Below, one piece after another: positions 1 to 8,732 of a DNA stretch of 64,000 bases. The notes under the pieces were generated by a model, which was given only the letters and a program-made list of their open reading frames with translations, ran no database searches and was not told the DNA's origin. Every line of letters starts with the position of its first letter. Within the stretch, counting starts at the first letter, position 1. The DNA is from Paraburkholderia largidicola (GTDB lineage: Bacteria > Pseudomonadota > Gammaproteobacteria > Burkholderiales > Burkholderiaceae): assembly GCF_013426895.1 (NCBI RefSeq), contig NZ_AP023177.1:1-64000 (forward strand). Reading direction: 5' to 3'. A program made the position numbers and the translations under genes.

Positions 1-721
1 CGCTGGTAGCCATTGAGCGCAAGTCCGGATCAGTCAACGATACCTGTCCATCTGGTGACTCTCGCAATCGCTGTTCCATCGCCTTGAGATCCTGCATTTG
101 CTGTTTGAGCTTGCTGATCTTGTCGCTAATGCGACTCGTCTCCGCCTCAGCAACATCGGATTGAGTCCGGTCTGCCGTCTCCAACGCGGAAAGATATCGC
201 GCGATGCTCTCATCAATTTGTTGCAGGCGCGCCTTGACCTTCGCGCTAGTAAAATTCCGATCGCGATTATTGACGGCTTTGAACTTGCTGCCGTCGATGG
301 CCACTATCGATTTTGAGAAGAGGTCAAGATTTCGGCATAGCACGATGAACTGACTGCAGACATTGCGGATTGCCTTGCCATTGTTGCGTCGGAAATCGGC
401 GATGGTTTTGAAGTCGGGCGATAGGCGGCCTGTCAGCCACATAAGCTCGATGTTGCGCTGGGTCTCACGCTCCAGACGCCGGCTCGACTGAATGCGATTC
501 AGATAGCCGTAGATATAAATCTTGAGCAGCACGGATGGATGATACGAGGGCCGTCCCGTTTCTGTGGGAGCAGTTCCGTCAAAGCCGAGATCACGAAGAT
601 CAAGCTCATTGACGAAGACATCGACTACGCGTACTGGATTGTCGTCGGACACATAGTCCTCAAGGTACTCAGGCAGCAAAACAGCTTGCTTACGGTCTGC
701 GCCTTCGACGAATCGCTTCAT
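1..721 (-). CDS. IS1182-family transposase, 5' part (cut by window edge)
   Basis: The minus strand reads without a stop from an ATG at 719-721 to the left edge, giving about 240 residues of an N-terminal transposase. The start MKRFVEGADRKQ, the GYLNRIQSSRRLERE segment, the LMWLTGRLSPDFKTIADFRR segment and the first catalytic region VAIDGSKFKAVNN are typical of IS1182-family transposases, which move the element by a DDE mechanism. The coiled region around residues 165-225 (ISKLKQQMQDLK) also fits the family. The remaining catalytic residues lie outside the window, so intactness cannot be judged. The family assignment rests on remembered sequence similarity. Confidence 0.88.
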   Translation of the reverse strand, partial: MKRFVEGADRKQAVLLPEYLEDYVSDDNPVRVVDVFVNELDLRDLGFDGTAPTETGRPSYHPSVLLKIYIYGYLNRIQSSRRLERETQRNIELMWLTGRLSPDFKTIADFRRNNGKAIRNVCSQFIVLCRNLDLFSKSIVAIDGSKFKAVNNRDRNFTSAKVKARLQQIDESIARYLSALETADRTQSDVAEAETSRISDKISKLKQQMQDLKAMEQRLRESPDGQVSLTDPDLRSMATS

Positions 722-1340
722 GTACCCGCCCGACCTGGATGCGTTACTTCAGTTTAGGCGATCAGCGTACGTTTTCACACAAGCTGGACCCAATTCAGCC
801 AGTTACGCTCGTCTCCCCAATGACCGGTTCTGTTTGAACTGAAGACAGCCGCCACCAAAGCCTCTCTTTTCAAGCCCTTTCTCTTTTTTGTTTGCGGCTC
901 GTTTGCAACACCCTAAGCTGTCTTTGCAAGCGCGTGACGAGTTAGCTCGACGGCTCGTCGGGTTTCAGAATTACGTCGGTCCTTCGAGAGCGGCCAACTC
1001 CGGATGAGATTCCGCCATAAGTTTTAGCCAGCGCGGCTCTGAGGGGAAGTGTCTTTACAAATAGCAAAGATGGTATCGATTCGCCTGAGGGCCGATGGGT
1101 ATCGGTTGTTGAGATTTAATCAGGAAGGCGGCGCATGCTACACCGAGTTGACTGCTACAAAAGAGGTAACTTGGGGCGTTTTCCAACGAGTCTGCAGCAG
1201 ATTATGCTGTGAAGAATCCTGCACTGCACCAGGTCGGTGGGACCAGGATTGGCCGAACTGGGCATCAGATAGCGATGCAATCGAACGTCAGATGATGTGA
1301 CGGGGCACAGGCGTAAACAGCTTGACTAGACGGAGGGAGA
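722..1340. other. Intergenic stretch, no convincing gene
   Basis: This 619-base stretch lies between the transposase start and the Lrp-type regulator. It should contain the outer end of the IS1182 element just upstream of 721, but the partner end is outside the window, so the terminal inverted repeat cannot be defined. An open frame at 1049-1300 (plus) has no recognisable domain and no convincing ribosome binding site. Confidence 0.5.
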
Positions 1341-1832
1341 ATGATGACGAATTGCTCGCTTGATCGTCTGGACGTCAAAATCCTCAGCGCTCTGCAGAAG
1401 CGCGGCCGCATTAGCAATGTCGACTTGGCCGATGCCGTTGGACTTTCGCCCAGCCCGTGTCTAACCGGTGTCAAGAGGCTCGAGAGAGCCGGATTCATTG
1501 TTGGCTATGGAGCGCAGATCCAAATCAAAAAACTCGGCGACTTTCAAATAGTGTTCACCAAAGTCACGCTAGCAGACCACCGTCGCGGAGATTTCGTGCG
1601 CTTTATAGATGCGATTCAAAACGTCGACGAAATCATGGAGTGCCACCATGCCACGGGCGGCTACGACTACCTGCTCAAATTCGTGACGCGCAACGTCAGC
1701 CACTACCAGGGCGTAATGGAGGCGCTGCTGGAACGTGACATTGGAATCGAAAAGTACTTTAGCTATGTGATCATCGAGTCGCCAGTTGTGAAGCAGTATT
1801 ATCGTCTCGAGACCCTTGTCTCTCCGCAATGA
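1341..1832 (+). CDS. Lrp/AsnC-family transcriptional regulator
   Basis: The 163-residue product has the classic two-part Lrp/AsnC layout. An N-terminal helix-turn-helix covers about residues 8-60 (LDVKILSALQKRGRISNVDL, then GLSPSPCLTGVKRLERAGFI). A C-terminal effector/oligomerisation domain covers about 70-150 (ATGGYDYLLKFVTRN). Such proteins bind DNA as dimers or octamers and usually respond to amino acids. A GGAGGGAGA ribosome binding site sits directly before the ATGATG start, so either ATG could be used. The neighbours are decayed, so no target is evident; autoregulation is usual for the family. Length is normal. Confidence 0.93.
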   Translation: MMTNCSLDRLDVKILSALQKRGRISNVDLADAVGLSPSPCLTGVKRLERAGFIVGYGAQIQIKKLGDFQIVFTKVTLADHRRGDFVRFIDAIQNVDEIMECHHATGGYDYLLKFVTRNVSHYQGVMEALLERDIGIEKYFSYVIIESPVVKQYYRLETLVSPQ

Positions 1833-1836
1833 ATGC

Positions 1837-2085
1837 TCATGCGCCGGGGTTCGCGCCCGCCGAGTCCGGACCGACGCGCATCCGTGCGGCGTCGAAGCCG
1901 AGCACCGAACCAACGCCGGCAGCGACGGTGTAGATGCTCATATCGGCGGGCGTACTCTGACGCCTGACTTGCGTCTCGAACACGCGCTCGAACTCGCCGT
2001 TGATGTGCGACACGTCCGTCGACGTGCCACCCATGTCGAAGCCAATCACGCGCCAGAACCCGGCCGCTCGCGTCACGCGCACCAT
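1837..2085 (-). pseudogene. Hydantoinase A / 5-oxoprolinase fragment
   Basis: About 82 residues match the internal ATPase-like core of the HyuA/5-oxoprolinase family: AAGFWRVIGFDMGGTSTDVSH followed by NGEFERVFETQV, SIYTVAAGVGS and RVGPDSAGANPG. A complete protein is about 700 residues or more, so only a short central fragment survives. The VRRQSTPADMS segment has drifted from the usual sequence. Intact homologues hydrolyse hydantoins or 5-oxoproline using ATP. There is no start or stop in the expected position, and the fragment abuts a transposase remnant, so an insertion or deletion probably removed the rest. Confidence 0.78.
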
Positions 2086-2099
2086 CCCTACGCTTCGAG

Positions 2100-2415
2100 A
2101 TGCGTAGGCAGGCCGTGATGCGTTTCGCAGCCGAGGAGTCAGTCAAGACGATCGAGCAGACGACTGGCGTGAATCGCCGACAACTGTACCGTTGTATCGA
2201 GCGCGCGATGTTGCCACATCCGGATGGCAGGCCTTTCGGTTTTCGTGCTCACGTGCATCATGCGCATCGCGGAGTACGCGCGGATGCACGACGTCCGGGT
2301 GCGTGGGGCGCGGGGTACCCGTGGAGGGTGCTGCTCCAGCAGGTCCACACGGATGGCCAGTTGCGGACGCGGTTGCGGGGCCTGCGGGCGCTGCACGACG
2401 ATTTCCTTCGACAAG
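2100..2415 (+). pseudogene. Mu/Tn7-like DDE transposase N-terminal remnant
   Basis: The frame begins RRQAVMRFAAEESVKTIEQ, continues through a helix-turn-helix-like TGVNRRQLYRCIERA and reaches DGRPFGFRA. It then shifts frame to RIAEYARMHDVRVRGARG and back to HTDGQLRTRLRGLRALHDDF. This order matches the N-terminal region of large integrase-core transposases found in Burkholderia. At least two frameshifts and an internal deletion make it non-functional, and no DDE core is present. The family call is from memory of related sequences; the broken frame order is visible directly. Confidence 0.6.
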
Positions 2416-2841
2416 TCGCGCCGTGCGGTTTCGTCGAAATCCGTGCTGGCGACGGTAGGCCATGTACTGACGTCGATCGTCTGGAAGTCCGGTCTGCGGC
2501 GATTCGTGAAGTACGTTTCCGAAGCCGCGAATGACGTGAGCAGCGACAGTGGTTGTGTCCGAAGCTCCGGCGCACCGACACGCCCGTTGTGTAGCAGGCC
2601 AAAGACAGCCGCTCGAACCAGCACCGGATCGCCAGTCGAAAACTCGCGCTCGATGTCGAGCAATCATTGCGGTTGTGTTGCGAAGCGCACGATCGCTTCC
2701 GGTAACGTCGGCGGGAGGAGACCCCGGTTGGCGAGTAGGCACGGCAAGATGCGCTGCCAGTTTTCAATCCAGATCCGCGCAGCGGCGTGGTCGGTCGGCG
2801 CGACCTGCCGGATTGAAAGTGTGTGCGCGTCGAGAGCGTAG
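2416..2841 (-). pseudogene. Decayed mobile-element-associated reading frame
   Basis: On the minus strand a fragmentary frame reads IENWQRILPCLLANRG-like sequence around 2720-2780, meets a stop, then continues as LDIEREFSTGDPVLVRAAVF and TQPLSLLTSFAA. The composition looks like real protein rather than a shadow, and I associate it with the open reading frame that accompanies the adjacent Mu-like transposase in Burkholderia. It points towards the transposase remnant instead of running with it, implying an inversion or a composite junction near 2415. Function is unknown. Confidence 0.35.
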
Positions 2842-2926
2842 CGCTAAAGATAAATAACTCTTCCCCATCAACACAAAGACTGAGTATTGATACGAAGCTA
2901 TGCTCTGACAGCATAGGATGCTCGGC

Positions 2927-3800
2927 ATGGACATCCGCGAACTTCGCAGCGTTATTCACGTCGCTCAAGCGGGCAGTTTTAGCCGCACAGCGTCGGATCT
3001 ATATATCGGCAGCCCGCTCTCAGCCGACAGATAGCGAAACTCGAAGAGGAAATTGGGGCAATTGCTGGTGCGCCACGGTCGAGGCGTGGGGCTCACAGCG
3101 GCGGGAGCACGACTGCTTGAGCGGTCGGAGATGGTCACGAATACGGTCAACGAGACCCGGGAGCATGTTCGTGCAGCGGCTGACGAGAAACGCGGCTACC
3201 TGGCGGTGGGACTGCCGCCTACGATGGGCGCGCTAATTGGCGTGATCTCGTTCGAGAGTCCAGGATCAAGTATCCGCGCGTGGCGCTCCACATCCGAGAA
3301 GGTCAAAGCAGTTCCATGCAAGAGTGAGTAGCTGATCGTTGCGTCGACCTCGCAGTGGTCTACAACCAGCCTCCGTTGACGCTTTTCTGGTCAGGCCGCT
3401 CTACAGTAAGCCGACGATTTTGATCGCTCCGCTCGCAACGGTTTTGCCGAAGGGCGTACATCAGATAAGAGACCTTACCAGCTTACCTCTGATCTTATCC
3501 GGGATGCCCCATAGTAATCGGCGCGTCATCGAGCACGCTGTCCAGGACGGCATCCGGCTTCGGATATAGCTTGAGGTGGACAGCGTCGCACTCGCGAAGA
3601 AACTCGTTAAAGCGGGCCTCGAATACTCGATCGTCACGTCTACCGCCATCCGCGACGAAGTGGCGCGCGGCGAGATAGTTGCGAAACCCATCACCCGCCC
3701 CTCGACACGATCCTCCTTGGCATTGACAACCTTGCGCGAGCAACCAATGTCCAGATTTGCAATCGCCTCGACCGAAATGTTGCGCGAGAAGCTTGTGTAG
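2927..3800 (+). pseudogene. LysR-family regulator, broken by frameshifts
   Basis: Starting at the ATG at 2927, the frame reads MDIRELRSVIHVAQAGSFSR, the normal LysR N-terminus. It hits a stop after PLSADR and resumes in another frame as LLVRHGRGVGLTAAGARLLE and EKRGYLAVGLPPTMGALIG. Later pieces such as PTILIAPLATVLPKGV, ILSGMPHSNRRVIEHAVQDG and RFAIASTEMLREKLV match the effector-binding domain, again split by stops and frame changes. A LysR protein of about 300 residues can be reconstructed, but at least three lesions prevent translation. Its original target is unknown; the nearest intact gene is the FAD oxidoreductase. Confidence 0.75.
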
Positions 3801-4234
3801 TTCCTGGGCAGTGAAAATTGGAAGGGGGACGCCGTCTCGTTTGATAATCAACAGCCGGCCGGTCAGGATCGTGGTGCGTATGGCTAGAGTCCGCGCGGAA
3901 CTTCATCGAAGCACTGCGTTCCGACAAGTGGGAACCGGATAATCGGCCGATGCCGCGTCTGGAGCATCGCGCGGTCTCTGGTTATCCCCGGATGTCCCCG
4001 TGATCGGCGGCTCGTTGCCGGCTCTGCCGAAGAGCGTAGTTCGGGCGCCGCGCATTCGCGCCGACGGCCTCAAGAACGTCTGCACTCGACCACGTCTCTG
4101 TCGCGCGAGGTCAATGCAGAATCGCGATTCCGGCTTCCTTTTAGAGTTGCACCTATCGTTAGTCAACGCGCTTGATCGATCGAAGGCGCAATCCTCAAGT
4201 GGAGGGCCGTCGCGAAAGCTCGCACGGATTCGAC
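3801..4234. other. Intergenic, nothing recognised
   Basis: About 430 bases between the LysR remnant and the end of the FAD oxidoreductase. A few residues in frame with the LysR tail may extend to about 3840. Open frames on both strands are short, arginine-rich and without recognisable motifs. No promoter or repeat stands out. Confidence 0.5.
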
Positions 4235-5563
4235 TCACATCATTTCTGGACTGCTCAATTTCGTTCCATCCGAAAAGCGAGCCAGTCTATAGGGACGAAC
4301 GTCGAGTTGCGGCGCCTCGTCCATTATGAGCCGGCTCGCGAGCAAGCCGGCGCCTGGCCCAAGTCCGAAGCCATGTCCACTGAAACCGGATGCGATCACG
4401 AGACCGGGTTTCGCATCAACCTTCGAGATGACGGGGACGAGGTCCGGTGTCGTATCGATCGCACCCGCCCATGCGTGCGCGATCCGTAAGCCTGACAGCT
4501 CGGGAAACACGTTCGCCACGTTCTGCAGAGCCCGCTCAAGCCATTCGGTATCAGCGCGCGGTTCCAACACTCGTGTTTTTTCGAACGGCGAGATGTCATC
4601 GTCGCACCAACGCGCGCTCGCCTCTGGCCCGTGGAAGAAGCTGGCACCAACCCGAATCTTCAGTTTTTTCTTCAGTTTGCTGCGGAACATGGTGCGAAAC
4701 TTCGCTGAATGCCGCAGGTTTTGCGGAGCGAGTTCAACGCGCCCATAGCCAGGGACCGCGATCGTATAGCCACCGTCCAACCTTCGCCTGAGTGCGAAGT
4801 TAGGTCCAGAAAAACAGCCTTCGATGACACCAGGCGCCTCAGCGGTACGCAGCGCCGTTCCGATCACGTTGATGGCGGGCAGGTCGATGTCATGATGCTG
4901 GCAGAACAACGCGCTCCAGGCTCCTGCCGCGAGAACAACGGAGTCCGCTGCGAGCCGGCCGCGCTCCGTCCAGATGCCGGAAACACGCCCCGCACTCGTG
5001 TCGAGACTTCGCACCGCGCAGTTCTGGTATATCTTCGCGCCGAGAACTTGCGCGCCACGTGCAATCGCGGGCGCGGCTTTCGACGGCTCCGCGCGCCCGT
5101 CCGTGACCGACCAGAGACCTCCAGCCCACTTCGCGCGTCCGGACGGAATGCGCGCAGCCAGCTCGCGCGCACTGAGGATCTCGCTGTTAAAGCCGACTTC
5201 CCGCGCCCGGGCAAGCCACAATTCCCATTGCGCGACTTCAGAATCGTGCTCCGTGCCGTACAGAATGCCCGCCTGCCGAAACCCGATATCCTCGCCTATT
5301 TCGTTACTGAGTTCGTCCCAGCGCCTGAGGCTCTGCATCGCGAGCGGTAACTCATAGAGGTCGCGGTTCTGCTGACGTACCCAGCCCCAGTTGCGGCCCG
5401 ACTGCTCGCAGCCAATGATGCCCTTTTCCAGTAAGGCCACCTGGACGCCGCGTCGCGCCAGTTCATACGCGGTGCTCACGCCGACGATGCCGCCGCCTAT
5501 CACCGCGACATCGCATCTCTCGGGGAAATCCTCGCTATTCGTGACGTCGTCGATCCTTAGCAT
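4235..5563 (-). CDS. FAD-dependent oxidoreductase (DAO/DadA family)
   Basis: A 442-residue product if translation begins at MLRIDDV (ATG at 5561-5563). The nucleotide-binding motif GGGIVG lies at residues 23-28 after the beta strand DVAVI, and the sequence continues GVSTAYELARRGVQVALLEKG, the typical DAO fold. Near the C-terminus the IASGFSGHGFGLGPGAG segment is the second FAD-contacting loop. Family members oxidise amines such as D-amino acids, glycine, sarcosine or polyamines, passing electrons to oxygen or quinone; the substrate here is not determinable. The frame is open further upstream to 5782 but that extension is not family-like. An alternative ATG is at 5629. It stands alone, beside decayed genes. 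Confidence 0.88.
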   Translation of the reverse strand: MLRIDDVTNSEDFPERCDVAVIGGGIVGVSTAYELARRGVQVALLEKGIIGCEQSGRNWGWVRQQNRDLYELPLAMQSLRRWDELSNEIGEDIGFRQAGILYGTEHDSEVAQWELWLARAREVGFNSEILSARELAARIPSGRAKWAGGLWSVTDGRAEPSKAAPAIARGAQVLGAKIYQNCAVRSLDTSAGRVSGIWTERGRLAADSVVLAAGAWSALFCQHHDIDLPAINVIGTALRTAEAPGVIEGCFSGPNFALRRRLDGGYTIAVPGYGRVELAPQNLRHSAKFRTMFRSKLKKKLKIRVGASFFHGPEASARWCDDDISPFEKTRVLEPRADTEWLERALQNVANVFPELSGLRIAHAWAGAIDTTPDLVPVISKVDAKPGLVIASGFSGHGFGLGPGAGLLASRLIMDEAPQLDVRPYRLARFSDGTKLSSPEMM

Positions 5564-6425
5564 TTCACAGCCGCCGGTTGCCGCTTTTCGGTAGATACTG
5601 CGGTAAAGATTCTGCGGAAATGCGCACATGAGAACGATTTCCGATCCGCAGCTAGTAGACGCTATTTTCCGATCTCCGACCGCTTCTCTGATAGGACGAT
5701 CCTGTTGTTTTCGAAACGAATGTAGCGGAATCTGCCACGCGCCAAGCAAAATGGTTGTAGAGAATCCGGAAGCACGGTCCAACGAGTCGCCGCGCTTCTT
5801 CTTGGCGTCACTCTTCGATTGGGGCGGGGCTGTCGTTACTGCGACCTGATGTTGGTAACTGACTGCGCGTGGCGAAATTCGTATGTCCGTTGCCGCCGGT
5901 CCGGCCGGTTTCCCGCGGTTAAGATCGCCGAATCGCTGTCTCGTTAAAGCATCCGCTCCGGCGACTGACGGAAGATTTGGCTCTTTGCGGGTTTGTGACC
6001 CCTTCCGACCGCGCGGCTAGTACATTTAACGCGGTCGAACGAAAGCGATCGAGCTGTGCAGACGTGCGCGGAGAATTTCAGAAATTCACGTTACCAACTC
6101 GGAGTCTGTCGTCGACAAACTCGTGGAACGGGGCGTGGTCGCGACCGACGCTGCGTCCAGTGCAATCTCAAGCGAGGATATGTTGAGATGGGCAAGCATT
6201 CACGCGCGCTCGTGATCCTTTTCAAGAAGGGCGCGGTGGTTCCGCAACCCATTTAGCGCTCCCGCCGTTACCAGAGAACTTATCGGTAGCCACCGTTCAC
6301 GGCGTTCGTGAGACTCCACAAGACCACTTGACCGGGACAAGATTTCACCCTCAATGGGTTGAGTTCTCGATTCGATTGACGCTGTGCTTGCCCCGACCCC
6401 CGGCGACCATCCGGGCCGACCCGAC
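5564..6425. other. Long non-coding or decayed stretch
   Basis: About 860 bases lie between the FAD oxidoreductase start and the TetR gene end. The promoter of the oxidoreductase should lie just above 5563. On the plus strand around 6085-6200 a short frame reads SVVDKLVERGVV, vaguely like a MarR recognition region, but this is too short to call. Otherwise nothing is recognised. Confidence 0.45.
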
Positions 6426-7004
6426 TCAAGGTCTTGCCTTCCTGGCACCCTTGCCTGGCGGATAGGTCAGGATGGCGCCCGTAATAATGTGAACGAGATG
6501 ATCCGCGCGCGGCGCAAACGAGGGCAGGTCTACGAGCCAGCCGAGCGCCGCCATCAGGCCGAACAGGTCGTCCCCATTCATATCGTTGCGTGCCGTACCT
6601 TCGGCCTGAGCACGAAGCAGGAGTCGCGCGCTGGCCGAGTGCACCGCTGCGCATGAAGCATAAAGAGCGGAGTCCGGGTTCGTGTGGGCCGCCGCCATCA
6701 GGGCTACAACGCCCCTATAGCCTTGGGCGAATGCCATCCATTCGCGGAACCAGGACACGAGTGCTTCTTCGGGTGAATTCGACGTTTCGAGTTCACCCGC
6801 CTTCTGCGTTAGCGCGTCCAGATTCGTACACAGCAGCGCTTCAAACAAGGCTTCTCGCGACGGGAAGTGACGAAGTAGCGTGGCCAATCCTACATCAGCC
6901 CGACGGGCGATATCGCGCATCGACGCATCGGCACCATGCTCGGCGACGACTTCACGGGCGACGGTGAGGATGTGGCTGTAATTTTTTTTTGCATCGGCTC
7001 GCAT
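6426..7004 (-). CDS. TetR-family transcriptional repressor
   Basis: The 192-residue product has a TetR N-terminal DNA-binding domain (residues about 8-55: ILTVAREVVAEHGADASMRD, then ARRADVGLATLLRHFPSREA) followed by a helical ligand-binding region. The C-terminal part fits the TetR group often found divergent to short-chain dehydrogenases. It is transcribed away from the SDR at 7161, and three GGATC-N3-GATCC palindromes lie in the 157-base gap, so it most likely represses both itself and the SDR until a small ligand binds. The inducer is not known. Length and start (ATG at 7002-7004) are normal. Confidence 0.93.
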   Translation of the reverse strand: MRADAKKNYSHILTVAREVVAEHGADASMRDIARRADVGLATLLRHFPSREALFEALLCTNLDALTQKAGELETSNSPEEALVSWFREWMAFAQGYRGVVALMAAAHTNPDSALYASCAAVHSASARLLLRAQAEGTARNDMNGDDLFGLMAALGWLVDLPSFAPRADHLVHIITGAILTYPPGKGARKARP

Positions 7005-7012
7005 GGATTGCC

Positions 7013-7042
7013 TTGACCATGTGGATCAGTGATCCATATAAT
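7013..7042 (+). promoter_or_regulatory. Sigma-70 promoter for the SDR gene
   Basis: TTGACC at 7013-7018 and a perfect TATAAT at 7037-7042 are separated by 18 bases. The first palindrome lies in the spacer and the second directly after the -10 box, an arrangement expected for repression by steric block. It implies a leader of roughly 110 bases before the GTG at 7161. Confidence 0.6.
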
Positions 7043-7088
7043 TGGATCACTGATCCGAATATATGAGCATAATATGGATCGGTGATCC
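7023..7088. promoter_or_regulatory. Triple palindromic operator, GGATC-N3-GATCC
   Basis: Three 13-base palindromes occur in the TetR/SDR gap: GGATCAGTGATCC (7023-7035), GGATCACTGATCC (7044-7056) and GGATCGGTGATCC (7076-7088). Their centres are 21 and 32 bases apart, close to two and three turns of the helix, so bound dimers would lie on one face. The TetR protein encoded at 6426-7004 is the obvious candidate ligand. The repeats are seen directly; the binding is inferred. Confidence 0.8.
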
Positions 7089-7160
7089 AAATGATATAGC
7101 GCCTTTGTACCAATGGGAACAGCGGCGCTGCCTTACACCACAAACGAAAGGTGAAAGATT

Positions 7161-7913
7161 GTGAAAAGATTAGAAGGTAAGGTTGCAGTCATCACGGGCG
7201 GAAGCAGCGGGATTGGCTTGGCCACAGCCAGGCGCTTCGTGGAAGAAGGTGCGCACGTCGTGATCACTGGGCGACGAGAGAAAGAGCTGAAGGAGGCAGC
7301 CGCCTCAATCAAGCGAAACGTTACGACGGTCGTGGGCGACGTGTCGCGTCTGGAAGATCTGGACCGGCTCTATGCCGTCGTGAAAGAGAAACATGGTCAC
7401 ATCGACGTCCTCTTCGCGAACGCGGGCGCAGGGACAATCGCACCGCTCGCGGTAGCCACTGAGGCCCACTTTGACCAGACCTTCGACGTGAACGTGAAGG
7501 GAATGTTCTTTACGGTGCAGAAGGCCCTTCCCCTCTTCAAAGATGGCGGTTCGATTATCCTGAACTCTTCGGTCTCGAACGTCCTCGGGCTCCCGGGATT
7601 TACTGCTTACGCCGCGAGTAAGGCGGCTGTACGCAACTTCGCGCGCGGCTGGACTATGGAATTGAAAGACCGCAAGATCCGCGTGAATGCTATGAGTCCC
7701 GGAGCAATCGACACCCCGGCCCTAGCGACGACGACGGGCCTTACCGCTGAACAGGCCGAGCAGGCAGTCGCACAGTTCACCACGCAGATCCCAATGGGCC
7801 GAAGAGGCATGCCCGAGGAAATCGCGGCAGCAGTCGCGTTCCTCGCCTCCGATGAAAGTTCTTACATCACCGGTGTGGATCTCGCCGTCGATGGAGGCAT
7901 GGCGCAGGTCTGA
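7161..7913 (+). CDS. Short-chain dehydrogenase/reductase (classical SDR)
   Basis: A 250-residue classical SDR. The cofactor motif TGGSSGIG is at residues 12-19, NAG at 87-89, and the catalytic set is Ser137, Tyr150 and Lys154 (YAASK). Arg38/Arg39 just after the second beta strand suggests NADP(H) preference. The C-terminal DESSYITGVDLAVDGGMAQV ending is typical. It reduces or oxidises a carbonyl/alcohol substrate in the cytoplasm; the substrate is unknown. The start is GTG at 7161 preceded by AAAGGTGAAAG. It is divergent from a TetR gene with shared operators and so is probably induced by a xenobiotic or metabolic signal. Confidence 0.93.
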   Translation: MKRLEGKVAVITGGSSGIGLATARRFVEEGAHVVITGRREKELKEAAASIKRNVTTVVGDVSRLEDLDRLYAVVKEKHGHIDVLFANAGAGTIAPLAVATEAHFDQTFDVNVKGMFFTVQKALPLFKDGGSIILNSSVSNVLGLPGFTAYAASKAAVRNFARGWTMELKDRKIRVNAMSPGAIDTPALATTTGLTAEQAEQAVAQFTTQIPMGRRGMPEEIAAAVAFLASDESSYITGVDLAVDGGMAQV

Positions 7914-8016
7914 CCCCGGCGCGCTCCCGTGGCTGGCCCACAAGCCCCGCCAGTCGTGGGACCACGTTTCTCACACTTTAGTTTTAACACAAGGTCGGGG
8001 AAATATTACGAGCTAG

Positions 8017-8391
8017 AGCCTCGCCGATATTGCCGAATCCTTGCCAAGGCGTTTGACCGACGTGACCGACGACAACCCGGCGCGCTACTGGGAGTTCTTC
8101 GGCCCGGTGTCGCAAGTCATTCGTGCCTAGGATGAGACCGACGCGATCCGCATCGCAAACGATTAGCCGTTCAACCTGGGCAGCTCAGTGTTCACCCAGG
8201 ACATCCCGCATGGCATCGAGGTGGCCAGGAAGACTTCCACCGGCACGGTCGACGTCAACCATCCGACCGCGGTGAAGGCCGACCTGCCGTTCGGCGGCGT
8301 GCGCCGATTCGGCTATAGGTGCGAGCTGGTTGGCCTTGGCCTAAAGGAGTTCATCAATCACGAGCTGATCGGGCTGACCGATATTGACTGA
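8017..8391 (+). pseudogene. Aldehyde dehydrogenase C-terminal fragment (succinate-semialdehyde type)
   Basis: One continuous frame ending at 8391 reads TDVTDDNPARYWEFFGPVSQ, then VIRA, a TAG stop, DETDAIRIAND, a second TAG, PFNLGSSVFTQDI, ADLPFGGVRRFGY and GLGLKEFINHELI. This is the C-terminal quarter of an NAD-dependent succinate-semialdehyde dehydrogenase-like enzyme. The catalytic cysteine and most of the protein are absent. Two in-frame TAG codons, each one change from a sense codon of the family, confirm decay. No start remains. Confidence 0.82.
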
Positions 8392-8441
8392 TTGAGACAC
8401 TTCGCGCGCGATCCGATTCGAGAGCGATGGAGAAATTCCTT

Positions 8442-8732
8442 ATGAGTATCGATAAGAACGTCCAGACCGTGAAGGACTTCTTCGCCGCGATCGGCCGCGG
8501 CGACAGGAAGGGTATGCTGGCGCTGGTCGCCGAAGACATCGAGTGGATCATCCCGGGCGAGGACTGGCCATTGGCCGGAACGCGCCACGGACACGCGGGG
8601 CTGGCGGATTTGCTTGAGACCGCATTCAGGTCGATAGAAACGTCAATGGAACCCCGGGAGTTCATAGCGCAAGGAGACAGGGTCCTGGTCGTCGGCTCCG
8701 CCAGGGAAATGATCAAAGCCCAGCAAAGCTGA
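8442..8732 (+). CDS. NTF2-like (SnoaL-type) protein, C-terminally truncated
   Basis: The ATG at 8442 follows GGAG at a nine-base spacing, giving 96 residues. VQTVKDFFAAIGRGDRKGML and DIEWIIPGEDWPLAGTRHGH are the hallmark first half of a SnoaL/NTF2-like cone fold, whose members are small isomerases, hydrolases or ligand-binding proteins. Family members normally run to about 130 residues; here the frame ends in MIKAQQS, which is antisense to the broken end of the chrA fragment. The natural last strand is therefore lost at the junction near 8700-8715. It may still be translated but is probably not functional. Confidence 0.65.
   Translation: MSIDKNVQTVKDFFAAIGRGDRKGMLALVAEDIEWIIPGEDWPLAGTRHGHAGLADLLETAFRSIETSMEPREFIAQGDRVLVVGSAREMIKAQQS

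Noticed and set aside
1049..1300. Open frame of 83 codons on the plus strand
   Set aside because: No ribosome binding site, no domain, odd composition (many Cys, Trp and Arg) and GTG start. Most likely chance.
6085..6200. Possible MarR-like recognition segment
   Set aside because: Only about a dozen residues resemble the family and no frame of useful length exists.
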